From the NCBI RefSeq assembly GCF_002902085.1, contig NZ_PPQR01000031.1, positions 1 to 36,079 on the forward strand: a stretch of DNA of 36,079 nt, read 5' to 3'. Below, in pieces: positions 26,340-36,079 of this stretch. Position 1 is the stretch's first letter, and every line of letters begins with the position of its first letter. Under the pieces are notes generated by a model, which did no database searches, was not told the DNA's origin, and saw nothing but the letters and a program-made list of their open reading frames with translations. This DNA comes from Staphylococcus simiae (lineage in GTDB: Bacteria; Bacillota; Bacilli; Staphylococcales; Staphylococcaceae). Made by a program: the position numbers and the translations under genes.

Positions 26340-26801
26340 TTAGTGACGCTTTTGTTGCAATTCTTGATTTATAGCTTGAACATAACGTTTATTTTTAAAA
26401 TAGTTGATAAGCCAAATGATAATATAAATAGCGATAAAAATAATAGTGAAAAATAGCAGATTAATTATTGTAATGGGAAACCAACCAGCTAATATAGCTA
26501 ATGGTAAAAAACCGAAATAAGTCACTATAAAATGTGACATAGTTGCTGTTGTGATACTCCAATCTGTTGCATTAAAAATTAAACTTCCAATATAAAATAC
26601 AAAGCCAATTAACAACCATAAAACAATTGAAATTATCATTATGGTTGGTTCTGAAAAATAAGTAAAGTAGAATTGTCCTATTGTTGACATTGGATTCAGT
26701 GGGTAATATTGACCTTGTGCATATAGTACACTAAAGAAAATTGACAATGTTAAACCAATTAACAAACTAATAAGCATAGAACTGAAAAATTTAGCAGTCA
26801 T
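26340..26801 (-). CDS. DUF3021 four-helix membrane protein, partner of LytTR regulator
   Basis: 153 residues with four membrane helices (about 5-28, 53-75, 87-106 and 108-133) and a basic C-terminus. The size and topology fit DUF3021. Its ATG overlaps the LytTR stop by four bases (ATGA), so the two are translationally coupled. In streptococcal LytTR regulatory systems a small membrane protein encoded next to the LytTR regulator inhibits it; I infer the same role here. No enzymatic motif. Confidence 0.8.
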   Translation of the reverse strand: MTAKFFSSMLISLLIGLTLSIFFSVLYAQGQYYPLNPMSTIGQFYFTYFSEPTIMIISIVLWLLIGFVFYIGSLIFNATDWSITTATMSHFIVTYFGFLPLAILAGWFPITIINLLFFTIIFIAIYIIIWLINYFKNKRYVQAINQELQQKRH

Positions 26802-27238
26802 AGCGCAAGACTCTCCTTTATAGATTTTAAATAACGTCTAGAAGAATAGGTGTAAGATGAATGTTTTAGATACATACGTATCAAACCATTTGGTTCAAGA
26901 GATAATTTCTCAATGTAGTACTTGTTAACAATTTCTGATTTTGAAATACGTATAAAGAAGCTAGGTAAGATATCTTCTAGTTCGTACAACCGATATTTAA
27001 TGTTAAATTGTTGAGATTTTGTTAAGGCAACGATATGTTTATTTACTGTCTTAAATGTAATGATGTCATCGATATGAATAAGGTGTATGTCTTTTTCAAT
27101 ATAACCTTTGATGGTGTGTGATTTATCACAATTTTTAACAGCACTAATAATATGTTCGATACTGTCATCCATTTCAGGAGCATGAATATCAATATATCTT
27201 TCATGCTCGTTTTCATTGATAAATAAGTTGAGTTTCAT
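26798..27238 (-). CDS. LytTR-family DNA-binding regulator
   Basis: 146 residues. The C-terminal LytTR domain (about 50-144) shows the expected strands: [18 protein letters not shown], a central [32 protein letters not shown] and the closing [14 protein letters not shown]. There is no receiver domain, so it is not a standard response regulator. Residues 1-45 are a short unassigned segment. AAAGGAGG supports the start. The upstream region carries a canonical pair of LytTR 9-bp repeats (27301-27330), suggesting autoregulation. The signal is unknown; the neighbours are haem-stress genes. Confidence 0.87.
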   Translation of the reverse strand: MKLNLFINENEHERYIDIHAPEMDDSIEHIISAVKNCDKSHTIKGYIEKDIHLIHIDDIITFKTVNKHIVALTKSQQFNIKYRLYELEDILPSFFIRISKSEIVNKYYIEKLSLEPNGLIRMYLKHSSYTYSSRRYLKSIKESLAL

Positions 27239-27263
27239 GTTGATGGTACCTCCTTTGTTTTTA

Positions 27264-27330
27264 TTAAATCACATTCTATTAATAGTGATTTAAAAATAAA
27301 CTAAATGGTCGAAAATCGGTACTAAACGGA
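27264..27330 (-). promoter_or_regulatory. LytTR operator and inverted repeat upstream of the LytTR gene
   Basis: On the minus strand TCCGTTTAG (27322-27330), 12 bases, then ACCATTTAG (27301-27309). The first matches the LytTR/AlgR consensus [TA][AC][CA]GTTn[AG][TG] fully, the second with one change, and the 12-base gap is the canonical one. Between this and the gene lies a perfect 9-bp inverted repeat TTAAATCAC/GTGATTTAA (27264-27272 with 27285-27293). Confidence 0.75.
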
Positions 27331-27348
27331 ACATAATTATATATAAAA

Positions 27349-27382
27349 ACACTACTTGAACCTTTGTAATATCAAGTAGTGT
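27349..27382 (-). terminator. Terminator of hssRS
   Basis: A perfect 11-bp stem ACACTACTTGA (27349-27359) with 27372-27382, starting 9 bases past the hssS stop and followed on the minus strand by a U-run. Confidence 0.85.
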
Positions 27383-27390
27383 AAATGGAG

Positions 27391-28752
27391 TTATAATGGT
27401 AAGTGTATTGTAAATGTATTTAAGTGATCATCATTTTGGTGAAATTGTATGGTTCCGTGATGTAATTCAATAATTGATTTAGTGATAGCAAGACCTAAGC
27501 CATTGCTGTTATCATGCTGACTTACTTTATAAAAACGTTCAAATAATCTTTGTTGATTAACATCACTTAATGGCTCACCCTCATTGGCAATTGATAGTTC
27601 TATTTGAGCGCTCGTTTTGTGTAACGTGATGTCTATCATACCACCGTTAAAACTATATTTAATCGCATTGATAATTAAGTTGCTAATGGCTTGATGAAGT
27701 AAACGCTCATTTCCTTGGAAATAGAGTGATTGTAAATCAGACATTATAATTATATCTTTACTATCTGCTGCGTATTGTTCATGACGAATAATGTCTTTAA
27801 TGACTATATCCAACGGGATACGATCTTTGAAGGTTAAATGTTGGTGATTATCAAGTTCAGATAGTAGTAACAGCTCAGTCGTGAGGTCACTCAACTGTGA
27901 AGTAATGTTAAATATGTCATTAATATATTGTTGGCGTTGTTGATCTTTGCTATGTTCTAGTTGGTTTAATAAATGATGAATATGTGTCAATGGTGTTTTA
28001 ATTTCATGGCTCACATTTTGAACAAAATGTTGTCTCATTTCATCAACTTGTCCTAAAGATTGTCGCATCATATTAAAACGGTATTGTAATGTACCAATTT
28101 CATCATGTCTAGTTTGTTTAATGGGCGTATCAAAATTTCCATCCATTAATTGTTCTGTTGCTTGTTTTAATTTTTTAACTGGTTTAATGATTGAATAAGT
28201 TGAAGCTATGACTAAAGAAATTGAAATGATCAATAATAAAGTCAGTAATATAGCTAAGAATGATCTAAATTCACTAAATGTTTGACCGATGTCTGGTCGC
28301 ATAAAGACAGCTAAATTTTGCTTGTCTGTTTTAAAATTAACACCGACAGTATTATCAGTCTCATTATCGAAAAAGCCCGTGACAAAAAGTTCAAATGGTT
28401 TATTTTTAATGCCGTGATAGTCTCTACCATTTAGTACTTGTTTAATATGTTGTTGCGTCAAAGTATCTTTGCGAAAAGGTTCACCATAAAATGTCTTGTG
28501 TCCTTGTTGGTCAACAGTTAAAAGTTGATAGTTTAGTTGGCCAAGATGTTTGAAATATGCGCGTGTACTATCCGACTGTTGATGTTCTTCAAAAGAACGT
28601 GCCTCCTTTAAAATGGCCATGATTTTAGCATCATTTGAAGATTTTAAATAGAAATGATAATAAACATTGGTAAATAAAAAGCTAATCAACGCGCTGAATA
28701 GAATAACGGTAATAGTGTAAATGGCAATTCTTGAATAAAGAGATTTAAACAT
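27391..28752 (-). CDS. hssS: HssS, haem-sensing histidine kinase
   Basis: 453 residues. TM1 about 9-30, extracytoplasmic sensor about 31-164, TM2 about 165-187, HAMP about 188-240, HisKA with phospho-acceptor His249 in [13 protein letters not shown], and HATPase motifs: N box near [10 protein letters not shown] (about 355-364), then NEGEPL and NGLGLAI (about 417-423). His249 is the same position as in S. aureus HssS. It senses membrane haem stress and phosphorylates HssR. It overlaps hssR by 8 bases, so the pair is co-translated. Confidence 0.94.
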   Translation of the reverse strand: MFKSLYSRIAIYTITVILFSALISFLFTNVYYHFYLKSSNDAKIMAILKEARSFEEHQQSDSTRAYFKHLGQLNYQLLTVDQQGHKTFYGEPFRKDTLTQQHIKQVLNGRDYHGIKNKPFELFVTGFFDNETDNTVGVNFKTDKQNLAVFMRPDIGQTFSEFRSFLAILLTLLLIISISLVIASTYSIIKPVKKLKQATEQLMDGNFDTPIKQTRHDEIGTLQYRFNMMRQSLGQVDEMRQHFVQNVSHEIKTPLTHIHHLLNQLEHSKDQQRQQYINDIFNITSQLSDLTTELLLLSELDNHQHLTFKDRIPLDIVIKDIIRHEQYAADSKDIIIMSDLQSLYFQGNERLLHQAISNLIINAIKYSFNGGMIDITLHKTSAQIELSIANEGEPLSDVNQQRLFERFYKVSQHDNSNGLGLAITKSIIELHHGTIQFHQNDDHLNTFTIHLPL

Positions 28753-29419
28753 GTTCTTTCACCTTATATCCTTGTCCACGAACTGTTTCTATAGAGATAG
28801 TGGCTGCTAGTTTTTGTAGTCGTTGACGCAGTCGTTTAATATGTACATCCACTGTGCGTGTATCTCCTTCATAATCCATTCCCCAAATCTTGTCAATGAT
28901 ATGTTCCCTAGTAAAAATTTGTCGTGGATGACTAGCGAGCATAAAGAGTAATTGAAATTCTTTGTTAGGCAATGTGATCGTCTTAGAGCCAATCTGTATT
29001 TCCATATAGGCTTGATTTAACGTCAGGTTTCCAATTGTTAATTCTTGGTTTGTATAAATATCATAACGACGTAAGACTGCACGTATTCTAAAGATTAATT
29101 CTTTGATTTCAAATGGTTTCGTTACATAATCGTCTGTACCACTTAAAAAAGCACGCTCTTTATCACTCAAGGCATCGCGGGCTGTCAACATTATGACTGG
29201 TAAGTGATAGTCTGTCTTCAAAGTTTGGCATAGTTCAAAGCCATCCATGCCCTCCATCATGATATCTACAATAGCTATATCGACTTGTTGATGATTAAGT
29301 AAAGATAATGCTTGTTGTCCACCTAGCGCACGATACGTTTGTATATGATGTTTCGTTAAATGATTCGTGACATAATTTAATATTTGTTGATCGTCATCTA
29401 CAATTAAACACTTTACCAT
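28745..29419 (-). CDS. hssR: HssR, haem-stress response regulator
   Basis: 224 residues, OmpR/PhoB type. The receiver domain has acidic D8/D9, phospho-acceptor Asp52 (AIVDIMM), Thr79-region LTARD and Lys near DDYVTKPFE (about 95-103). The winged helix (about 125-220) includes [14 protein letters not shown]. Asp52 matches S. aureus HssR. Overall identity to the S. aureus protein looks clearly below that expected within the species. It activates hrtBA from the direct repeat at 29558-29577. AAAGGAG supports the start. Confidence 0.94.
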   Translation of the reverse strand: MVKCLIVDDDQQILNYVTNHLTKHHIQTYRALGGQQALSLLNHQQVDIAIVDIMMEGMDGFELCQTLKTDYHLPVIMLTARDALSDKERAFLSGTDDYVTKPFEIKELIFRIRAVLRRYDIYTNQELTIGNLTLNQAYMEIQIGSKTITLPNKEFQLLFMLASHPRQIFTREHIIDKIWGMDYEGDTRTVDVHIKRLRQRLQKLAATISIETVRGQGYKVKEHV

Positions 29420-29518
29420 TATGATACTCCTTTATTTAAAAATGGTTTTTAGATCTCGGGCATACTTTATTTTTTACAATTATAAATGGCTAATATAGTG
29501 AATAGATTAATTCATTTT

Positions 29519-29547
29519 ATTATACAATCTAAAAATAAATATACCAA
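29519..29547 (-). promoter_or_regulatory. Promoter of hssRS
   Basis: On the minus strand TTGGTA (29542-29547), 17-base spacer, TATAAT (29519-29524). The leader of about 90 bases is AT-rich. It lies back to back with the HssR box of hrtBA. Confidence 0.7.
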
Positions 29548-29557
29548 AATAACTATA

Positions 29558-29590
29558 GTTCATATTGAGTTCACATTCGCTTTTTATAAT
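29558..29590 (+). promoter_or_regulatory. HssR direct repeat and hrtBA promoter
   Basis: Direct repeat GTTCATATT-GA-GTTCACATT (29558-29577) ends seven bases before TATAAT (29585-29590), occupying the -35 place. This is the known arrangement of the HssR-binding site before hrtAB in S. aureus, where HssR replaces a missing -35. The second half-site has one change (C for T). Confidence 0.85.
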
Positions 29591-29618
29591 GAATAAAAAA
29601 TAGAACAAGGAGCAGTGA

Positions 29619-30680
29619 ATGGATATGAAACTAGCATTAAAAGAAATTTTATTTTATAAATTCCGCTATACGCTAATCACTATAATTATATTGTTATTAG
29701 GTATTATGGTGTTATTTATTAGTGGATTAGCGCAAGGGTTGGGGAGAGAAAATATTGCCTTATTTGAACAATTTCATAATGATAAATATATTGTTGAGAA
29801 AATGAAACAACCTCAGATTGAAAAATCACAACTAACAATATCACAGCAACAACAAATTAATAAGGTAATTAAACAACAACCTTATCAACTAAATCCTCAA
29901 ACTTTAAAACTAGCTGATAAAGATCAAGATGTTATGACGATGAATGATCATAAAGCACATCATTTTAAATTAAAAGAAGGTCATTATCCAACAAATAATC
30001 ATGAAGTAGCTATCAATGATAAATTAGCAGTAAATGATGTTAAAGTTGGAAGTCATATTCAGTTTAAGGGACATAAACAAAGCTATAAAGTAGTAGGAAT
30101 CCTTAATGAAACAATGTATGCGCATAGCTCTATTGTGTTACTCAATACATCTGATTTTAAACAGTTAAATCAACAATATTCAGTATTTTATCCAGTTTCA
30201 AGCTTAACAAACGCACAACAACATAAAATAGAACAAATTAAAGGTGTTAGTGTGGTTAGTGAAAAAGATTTAACTAATAATATAGCGAGTTATCAAGCTG
30301 AACAAGCGCCACTTAACATGATGATTGTCAGTTTGTTTGTTATAACAGCTATTGTATTAACTGCATTCTTTTACGTTATGACAATACAAAAAATCTCTCA
30401 AATAGGTATATTAAAAGCAATAGGTATTAAAACGAGACACTTAATAAGTGCTTTATTAATACAAATACTCGTACTAACTATTATTGGTGTGGTTATAGCG
30501 ATTGGTATTATTGCGTTACTATCACTAGTGATGCCTATAACAATGCCATTTTATTTAACTATGCAAAATATTTTATTAATGATTGTCATATTTATTATTG
30601 TCGCGATGATTGGAGCAAGTTTATCTTTTGTAAAAGTCATTAAAGTGGACCCAATTGCAGCAATAGGAGGTACAGAATAA
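29619..30680 (+). CDS. hrtB: HrtB, haem-efflux ABC transporter permease
   Basis: 353 residues, FtsX/MacB-type permease: TM1 about 13-36, a large extracytoplasmic domain (about 40-225), then three helices (about 232-254, 280-303 and 311-335). The end IGGTE follows the family KVDPIxAIGG motif. With HrtA it extracts haem from the membrane. The ATG at 29619 has AAGGAG 6 bases before it; the next ATG at 29625 corresponds to the S. aureus start and is also possible. The stop TAA shares its last A with the hrtA ATG. Confidence 0.93.
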   Translation: MDMKLALKEILFYKFRYTLITIIILLLGIMVLFISGLAQGLGRENIALFEQFHNDKYIVEKMKQPQIEKSQLTISQQQQINKVIKQQPYQLNPQTLKLADKDQDVMTMNDHKAHHFKLKEGHYPTNNHEVAINDKLAVNDVKVGSHIQFKGHKQSYKVVGILNETMYAHSSIVLLNTSDFKQLNQQYSVFYPVSSLTNAQQHKIEQIKGVSVVSEKDLTNNIASYQAEQAPLNMMIVSLFVITAIVLTAFFYVMTIQKISQIGILKAIGIKTRHLISALLIQILVLTIIGVVIAIGIIALLSLVMPITMPFYLTMQNILLMIVIFIIVAMIGASLSFVKVIKVDPIAAIGGTE

Positions 30681-31342
30681 TGGGTATAGAAGTTAAAAAT
30701 ATCGTCAAAACATTTGGACAAGGACATTCCGAAACTAAAGTATTAAAGGGAGTCAATTTCAAAGTGAATGAAGGGGAGTTTGTCATTTTAAATGGTGCTT
30801 CAGGTTCTGGCAAAACGACATTATTATCTATTTTAGGTGGATTGTTAACTCAAACTAAAGGACAAATACTTTATAATGATGCGCCATTGTTTAATCGCGA
30901 ACATCAAGCGACTGAATTACGCTTGAACGATATTGGTTTTATCTTCCAATCATCACATTTAGTGCCATATTTAACAGTTATTGAACAATTAACACTTGTT
31001 GGAAGAGAAGCGGGATTGTCTAAAAACGATAGTAATCAACGTGCTGAGTCACTGTTAAGTCAAATTGGTTTAGCACATCGCTTACATGTACATCCACAGC
31101 AATTGTCTGGTGGAGAAAAACAACGTGTAGCGATTATGCGTGCACTGATGAATCAACCGAAAATGATCTTAGCAGATGAACCAACGGCAAGTTTAGATGC
31201 ACAACGAGCTACTGAAGTAGTGGAAATGATACAACAACATATTAAGTCACAACAAATGATTGGGATGATGATCACCCATGATCAAAGGCTGTTTGAATAT
31301 GCAGATCGCATCATAGAATTAGAAGATGGTAAAATAGTATAA
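30680..31342 (+). CDS. hrtA: HrtA, haem-efflux ABC transporter ATPase
   Basis: 220 residues, a complete ABC ATPase. Walker [10 protein letters not shown] at 39-47 (Lys45), signature LSGGEKQ at 142-148, Walker B ILADE at 163-167 (Glu167), and the switch His in MITHD near 194-198. These are the residues shown to be needed in S. aureus HrtA. GGAGG inside the end of hrtB provides its ribosome site. LolD/MacB-like subfamily. Terminator at 31350-31396. Confidence 0.94.
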   Translation: MGIEVKNIVKTFGQGHSETKVLKGVNFKVNEGEFVILNGASGSGKTTLLSILGGLLTQTKGQILYNDAPLFNREHQATELRLNDIGFIFQSSHLVPYLTVIEQLTLVGREAGLSKNDSNQRAESLLSQIGLAHRLHVHPQQLSGGEKQRVAIMRALMNQPKMILADEPTASLDAQRATEVVEMIQQHIKSQQMIGMMITHDQRLFEYADRIIELEDGKIV

Positions 31343-31349
31343 CAATAAT

Positions 31350-31396
31350 AATAGCGTTCCATTAATGATTGTCATAATCAGTGGTGGGACGCTATT
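31350..31396. terminator. Bidirectional terminator between hrtA and the YdcF-like gene
   Basis: A 13-bp stem with two G-T pairs (31350-31362 with 31384-31396) and a 21-base loop between converging genes. Confidence 0.75.
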
Positions 31397-31397
31397 G

Positions 31398-32360
31398 TTA
31401 TAACCATAGTTTCAACATACTAATAATAAATAATGTTGCGAAGTACACTGTTAATAATAATTTATATTGATACATAACCCCAAGAAAATCTTTAATCAGC
31501 ACAGGAAAGAAAAAATGATACGGTGTATGACTACCGATACCTTTTGTCTTAATACCCGATTTTTGAGCGATACGTAAAGCGCGTAATATGTGGAACTGAC
31601 TCGTAACACATATCATGTTAGGTATTGTGTTGAAACGTTGTGACAGAATAACTTGTGACTGACTAAAGTTAGTATAGGTATTTGTGGATTGATTCTCCAT
31701 TATTATATCCTCAGGCTGAACGCCTCGTTTAATCAGGTAGCGTTTCATTGCTAGTGCTTCAGATATTGGTTCGTCAGGACCTTGTCCACCAGATACAAGG
31801 AGATAAGTTTGATTAACTTGTTGTTTATAAATCGTTAAAGCTCGATTTAATCGATAACGTAACATAGGTGTCACATCTTCGGTAAATATGCCTGCACCAA
31901 GTACCATAATTAAGTCGACTTCTTTAGTGAAAGCCATTTTAGCATATGCAGCTGTCCAAACTAAATAGATAACAAAAGATAACATAGCACTAACGGCAAT
32001 CATAGTAATCCACAAAAATAAGCTATTAATAAGGACAATAGAACTCGTACTTATATATGCACAAGCACAAGTGAAAAGTGTGAAACGATATCCAAAAATG
32101 AGTGATTGTGCAACAAATCGACGTCCTACACAATCGGCAAAGATAACGTTATGTTTAATAATTAAATATAAACATAATAAAACGATGAGACATAATAATG
32201 TATATGGCATGTTATTCGTAATGAGTGAGTATATTAAGATGATATATATCAAGATAATCACACTGATATAAGATGTTAAATTCAAAGTTATCGCCCGATT
32301 TAACAATATGGGTAACACAATACTAAATATAATTAGAGATAAGAGTATAGACCCTATCAT
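31398..32360 (-). CDS. YdcF/DUF218-family membrane protein
   Basis: 320 residues. Four or more membrane helices in residues 1-140, then a cytoplasmic or surface DUF218 domain: LIMVLGAGI (about 149-157), the family motif LLVSGGQGPDEPISEA (about 189-204), ENQSTNTYTNF (about 221-231) and TSQFHILRA (about 249-257). The C-terminus has a last helix (about 297-318). Relatives include SanA and ElyC, which affect envelope integrity and lipid carriers; the reaction is not established. The stop nearly touches the shared terminator. AGGTGG supports the start. Confidence 0.82.
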   Translation of the reverse strand: MIGSILLSLIIFSIVLPILLNRAITLNLTSYISVIILIYIILIYSLITNNMPYTLLCLIVLLCLYLIIKHNVIFADCVGRRFVAQSLIFGYRFTLFTCACAYISTSSIVLINSLFLWITMIAVSAMLSFVIYLVWTAAYAKMAFTKEVDLIMVLGAGIFTEDVTPMLRYRLNRALTIYKQQVNQTYLLVSGGQGPDEPISEALAMKRYLIKRGVQPEDIIMENQSTNTYTNFSQSQVILSQRFNTIPNMICVTSQFHILRALRIAQKSGIKTKGIGSHTPYHFFFPVLIKDFLGVMYQYKLLLTVYFATLFIISMLKLWL

Positions 32361-32569
32361 TTGTCCACCTCACTAACAATAAAAGATAGATATAAATGTA
32401 GCTTAAATTAAATATTTAGGCAAGGGTATTAGCAGTAAGGCTTTATATATTAACTTTGTTAATCTATAATATTATTTGTTGCAATTTTAATATATAATTA
32501 GTAGTGATATCATTTTTAAATTCGAATAATAATTTTTTTATAAGAAATCACACTACAGGGAGAATAATA

Positions 32570-33025
32570 ATGGTAAGACGAATACATGACCATATTCAAT
32601 TTTTAGAAAAATTTATAAATAATATAAATGCACTGACAGCACAAATGCTTAAAGACTTACAAAACGAGTATGAAATTTCATTAGAACAATCGCATGTGTT
32701 AAGTATGTTAAATAGTGAGCCATTAACGATTAGTGAAATTACCGAGCGACAGGGAGTTAATAAGGCCGCAGTAAGTAGACGCATCAAAAAATTAATTGAT
32801 GCTAATTTAGTAAAGATAGGTAAACCTAATTTAAACGTTGATCAAAGGTTAAAGTTTATTACGCTCACTCCAAAGGGCCAAGCATATATTGATGAACGTA
32901 ACGCCATAATGAATAATATTGCTAATGATATAACAAATGATTTTGAAGATGAAGAAATTGAAAATGTCAGATATATTTTGGAAGTAATCAATAAACGTAT
33001 AGAAGCATATAATTTGAATGATTAG
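32570..33025 (+). CDS. tcaR: TcaR, MarR-family regulator
   Basis: 151 residues, the S. aureus TcaR length. Winged helix with [24 protein letters not shown] (about 52-75) and wing [18 protein letters not shown] (about 85-102). S. aureus TcaR represses ica biofilm genes and affects sarS and spa and glycopeptide response. The start at 32570 follows AGGGAG by 8 bases; the frame upstream from 32504 lacks a site and is rejected. It heads the tcaR-tcaA-tcaB locus. Confidence 0.92.
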   Translation: MVRRIHDHIQFLEKFINNINALTAQMLKDLQNEYEISLEQSHVLSMLNSEPLTISEITERQGVNKAAVSRRIKKLIDANLVKIGKPNLNVDQRLKFITLTPKGQAYIDERNAIMNNIANDITNDFEDEEIENVRYILEVINKRIEAYNLND

Positions 33026-33221
33026 TTGTGTTTAAAGATAAGACTAAATGTGTATGTATAAAAGACTAGCATCCTACGTATAATATAACTATATGGAATG
33101 GAAAATTTCGCATATCAGTATTTCTGAATGTTTGATAAAATGTATAATTATAATAGAATACCAATAATATTTAATATTTTAAAAAATATGTTCAAATAGA
33201 AATGGAAATCGAGGTGTAATT

Positions 33222-34604
33222 ATGAAGTCCTGTCCAAAGTGTGGCAAACAAGTTAAAGATGAACAAAAGTCGTGCCCACAATGTGGACATCAATTCGACA
33301 GTCAACCTACACTATATAGAAAGTCTTCAGATAATGAAGTGCTTACTGGCAACTTAAAGTTAAGAAAAATAGTACCATGGGCTATAGGCTTATTTATTAT
33401 TATTTTGTTAATTATTTTATTCTTATTATTGAAGAACTTTAACTCTCCTGAGGCACAATCGAAAATTTTGGTGAATGCTATTGAGAATAATGATAAACAA
33501 AAAGTAGCCACTATTTTAAGTACTAAAAATAATAAAGTCGATTCAGAAGAAGCAGAAGTATATATTCAATATATCAAAGATGAAGTGGGTACAAAACAAT
33601 TTGTGAAGGAACTAGAAGACAGTGTACATAAATTGAATAACAGCCATACTAGTGTAGCCACATATATTAAATCGAAATCTGGTCAAAATTTATTGCGAGT
33701 GAGTAAAAATGGAACTAGATATATTTTCTTCGATAATATGAGCTTTACGGCACCTTCAAAACAACCTATTGTTAAGCCGAAAGTCAAAACAAAATATGAG
33801 TTCAAATCAAATGGTAAGAAAAAGGTTGTTATTGCTGAAGCGAATAAAACGACACCTATTGGTAATTTTATTCCAGGTAACTACCATATTCCAACAACTA
33901 AGACGACAGACAATGGTGTCTTTTCTGGGAGCTTAAACTTTGACTTTAAACAAAGTAATTCTGAAACTGTAGATATTACTGAAGATTTCGATGAAGCAAA
34001 TATTAATGTTACCTTAAAAGGTGATACTAAATTATCTGATAAATCGAAAAAAGTAACGATCAATGATAAAGAAATGGCATTTTCAAAAGCTAAAAGTTAT
34101 GGACCTTATCCTCAAAATAAAGACATTACAATTTCAGCATCTGGTAAAGCCAAGGGTAAAACATTTACAACGCAAACTAAGACAATCAAGGCGAGTAAAC
34201 TAAAAAGTAACACTGAAGTAACATTATCTTTTGATAGTGAAGATATTAATGATTACGTTGCTAAGAAAGAAAAAGAAGAAAATAGCTTAAAAAATAAATT
34301 AACACAGTTCTTTGCTGGCTATTCAATGGCTATCAATTCAGCATTTAGTGAAGATAATTTTAATTTTATTTCTACTTATTTAAAGAAGGATACAACGTAT
34401 TATAACAGTATGAAGAAAAATGTTTCACAAGGGAATACGATAGCTATTAAATCACCAGAAGTCGTTGATGTTGAACAAGACGGTAAGACGATAAAAACGA
34501 CATTACAATTAATTGATAATAGTGGGCAAGTCGTTACAAATCAATATGAATTAGAAGACAACGCACAAGATCGATTACAGTTAGTAAAAAAGGTTGACGA
34601 TTAA
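33222..34604 (+). CDS. tcaA: TcaA, zinc-ribbon membrane protein of teicoplanin response
   Basis: 460 residues, same length as S. aureus TcaA. N-terminal zinc ribbon with Cys4, Cys7, Cys18 and Cys21. One membrane helix at about 51-70. A large extracytoplasmic region follows with a helical first part (about 77-150) and beta-rich domains, including a segment around [13 protein letters not shown] (about 213-225). In S. aureus its loss raises teicoplanin resistance and it alters wall teichoic acid and serum sensitivity (from memory). The ribosome site is GAGGTG. A 19-bp terminator separates it from tcaB. Confidence 0.93.
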   Translation: MKSCPKCGKQVKDEQKSCPQCGHQFDSQPTLYRKSSDNEVLTGNLKLRKIVPWAIGLFIIILLIILFLLLKNFNSPEAQSKILVNAIENNDKQKVATILSTKNNKVDSEEAEVYIQYIKDEVGTKQFVKELEDSVHKLNNSHTSVATYIKSKSGQNLLRVSKNGTRYIFFDNMSFTAPSKQPIVKPKVKTKYEFKSNGKKKVVIAEANKTTPIGNFIPGNYHIPTTKTTDNGVFSGSLNFDFKQSNSETVDITEDFDEANINVTLKGDTKLSDKSKKVTINDKEMAFSKAKSYGPYPQNKDITISASGKAKGKTFTTQTKTIKASKLKSNTEVTLSFDSEDINDYVAKKEKEENSLKNKLTQFFAGYSMAINSAFSEDNFNFISTYLKKDTTYYNSMKKNVSQGNTIAIKSPEVVDVEQDGKTIKTTLQLIDNSGQVVTNQYELEDNAQDRLQLVKKVDD

Positions 34605-34613
34605 TATCAAGAT

Positions 34614-34660
34614 AACAATCCTTTCTGAAGTAAAGATAAAATACTTTAGAAAGGATTGTT
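34614..34660 (+). terminator. Terminator between tcaA and tcaB
   Basis: A 19-bp stem with one G-T pair (34614-34632 with 34642-34660), ten bases after the tcaA stop, so tcaB probably needs its own promoter or read-through. Confidence 0.85.
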
Positions 34661-34785
34661 TATGTAAGAATGACTTATAAATATTTTAGTAACAAAGGAT
34701 GTTTTATTAGGCGTGTTTTGTTATATAATAGGTACATTGTTTAAATGGAAAACAAAAATAAAAGACAATAAAAGGTGGTTGAAGA

Positions 34786-35991
34786 ATGAATGACTTAACA
34801 CATTTTAATAAGAAGTCACCTATTTTTATCATTATATTAGGCGCACTAACCGCAATAGGTGCATTATCAATTGATATGTTCTTACCAGGATTACCAGACA
34901 TTAGACATGATTTTGACACAACTACATCAAATGCTCAATTAACATTGTCGATGTTTATGATAGGTTTAGCCTTCGGTAACTTATTTGCTGGACCTATTTC
35001 AGATTCAATTGGACGTAAAAAGCCTCTTGTCATAGCAATGGTATTGTTTACGTTAGCTAGTTTTGGAATAATTTTTGTAGATAATATTTGGGTTATGGTG
35101 TCACTTAGATTAATACAAGGTATTACAGGTGGAGCTGCATCAGTGATTTCAAGAGCAATAGCTAGTGATATGTATAGTGGTAATGACTTAACGAAATTCT
35201 TAGCCTTGCTGATGCTTGTTAATGGAATAGCTCCAGTAATTGCACCTACATTAGGCGGAATTATATTGAACTATTCAGTATGGCGCATGGTGTTTGTTGT
35301 ATTAACTATATTTGGTGTTTTAATGGTAATTGGCTCCGTATTTAAAGTACCTGAGTCTTTAACATATAACCAACGAGAACAAGGTAACGGTATTAAGACT
35401 ATGTTTAGTAATTTTAAATCATTATTGATGACACCTAGATTTTTATTACCCATGCTGATTCAAGGTGTAACATTCGTATTACTGTTCACATATATTTCTG
35501 CATCACCATTTATCGTGCAAAATATTTATCATATGAGTGCATTACATTTTAGTTGGATGTTTGCATTTATTGGGTTAACTTTAATTGGTTCAAGTCAACT
35601 TATTGGATTATTAGTAGATTATATTGAACAACATCGTTTACTAAGAATTATGACAATTATTCAAGTGATAGGTGTGATATTAGTTATACTTACATTAATC
35701 AATCATTGGAATTTTTGGATGCTGTTAATTAGCTTTATAATATTAATTGCTCCAGTAACTGGTGTTGCTACGCTTGGATTTTCAATTGCGATGGAAGAAA
35801 GTAAAAAAGGACGCGGAAGTTCATCAAGTTTACTTGGTTTAGTACAATTTCTATTCGGAGGAATTATGTCACCGCTAGTAGGTATTGATGGTGAAGCAAG
35901 TGCTACACCTTATATTATTATTATTGCAGTTACAGCAATTGTGTTAGTCATATTACAACTACTTAACTATCGAATTTTTAAGGCTCTATAA
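34786..35991 (+). CDS. tcaB: TcaB, Bcr/CflA-type MFS drug transporter
   Basis: 401 residues, 12 membrane helices. The Bcr/CflA family pattern is visible: LSIDMFLPGLPDI (about 27-39), the motif A loop GPISDSIGRKKPL (about 68-80), the motif RLIQGITGGAASVISRAIASD (about 107-127) and an acidic D31. It would export a drug or metabolite with protons. In S. aureus tcaB lies beside tcaA and its contribution to teicoplanin phenotypes is small. AAAGGTGG supports the start. Confidence 0.9.
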   Translation: MNDLTHFNKKSPIFIIILGALTAIGALSIDMFLPGLPDIRHDFDTTTSNAQLTLSMFMIGLAFGNLFAGPISDSIGRKKPLVIAMVLFTLASFGIIFVDNIWVMVSLRLIQGITGGAASVISRAIASDMYSGNDLTKFLALLMLVNGIAPVIAPTLGGIILNYSVWRMVFVVLTIFGVLMVIGSVFKVPESLTYNQREQGNGIKTMFSNFKSLLMTPRFLLPMLIQGVTFVLLFTYISASPFIVQNIYHMSALHFSWMFAFIGLTLIGSSQLIGLLVDYIEQHRLLRIMTIIQVIGVILVILTLINHWNFWMLLISFIILIAPVTGVATLGFSIAMEESKKGRGSSSSLLGLVQFLFGGIMSPLVGIDGEASATPYIIIIAVTAIVLVILQLLNYRIFKAL

Positions 35992-35992
35992 T

Positions 35993-36044
35993 AAATTCGG
36001 TTGATAAGATAATTTGAAAGTTATCTTACCAACCGAATTTTTTT
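35993..36044 (+). terminator. Terminator of tcaB
   Basis: A 20-position stem with one mismatch (35993-36012 with 36021-36040) and a run of seven T directly after the tcaB stop. Confidence 0.9.
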
Positions 36045-36045
36045 G

Positions 36046-36065
36046 AAAAAAAGGGCACAATGCCC
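36046..36065 (-). terminator. Terminator of a minus-strand gene beyond the window
   Basis: On the minus strand GGGCA-TTG-TGCCC (36053-36065) followed by seven U (A-run 36046-36052). A stop codon of an incoming minus-strand gene is likely just to the right. Confidence 0.75.
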
Positions 36066-36079
36066 TATCATTTAAGTCA

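Overview
The window is low-GC Firmicute chromosome from the genus Staphylococcus. Almost every gene is recognisable as an orthologue of one contiguous Staphylococcus aureus core-chromosome segment, in the same order (sarZ, gltT, rsp, scrA, iruO, mqo, hssRS, hrtBA, tcaRAB). From memory, several proteins (SarZ, HssR, HrtB, TcaA) are clearly related to but not identical with the S. aureus versions, so I infer a close sister species (for example S. simiae or another member near the S. aureus complex). The species call is an inference; no database was searched.

Layout. (1) 1-6.6 kb: global regulator sarZ (-), a small DUF3139 membrane protein, the glutamate/aspartate symporter gltT, a small LPXTG surface protein, a pyridoxamine-phosphate-oxidase-like stress protein, and the large AraC-type virulence regulator rsp (-). 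(2) 6.6-7.95 kb: a 1.3 kb stretch without a credible gene that ends in a strong plus-strand terminator. By position it is the locus of the long regulatory RNA SSR42. (3) 7.9-14.1 kb: a DUF1722 protein, sucrose PTS transporter scrA with twin operators, a CorA-type channel with a TetR regulator, a divergent YhgE-type membrane protein and a short-chain dehydrogenase. (4) 14.1-24.7 kb: DUF2871 protein, iruO (perfect Fur box), two GNAT acetyltransferases, a quinone-reductase-like dehydrogenase, a TpgX-like lipoprotein, a truncated IS1272-type transposase, an orphan CDP-glycerol glycerophosphotransferase-like protein and an L-lactate permease with a TGTGA-N6-TCACA operator. The gaps are filled with families of structured intergenic repeats. 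(5) 24.7-36 kb: malate:quinone oxidoreductase, a LytTR regulator/DUF3021 membrane pair, the haem-stress system hssRS/hrtBA, a YdcF-like protein and the tcaR-tcaA-tcaB locus.

How the parts connect. Iron and haem handling recurs: IruO is the reductase partner of the IsdG/IsdI haem oxygenases, and HssRS senses haem stress and induces the HrtBA efflux pump. Carbon and redox metabolism recurs too (lactate permease, Mqo, sucrose PTS, gltT). Virulence and cell-wall control is represented by SarZ, Rsp/SSR42 and TcaR/TcaA. The least explained parts are the covarying hairpin repeats, the SSR42-like RNA and the LytTR/DUF3021 pair with its own recognisable operator.
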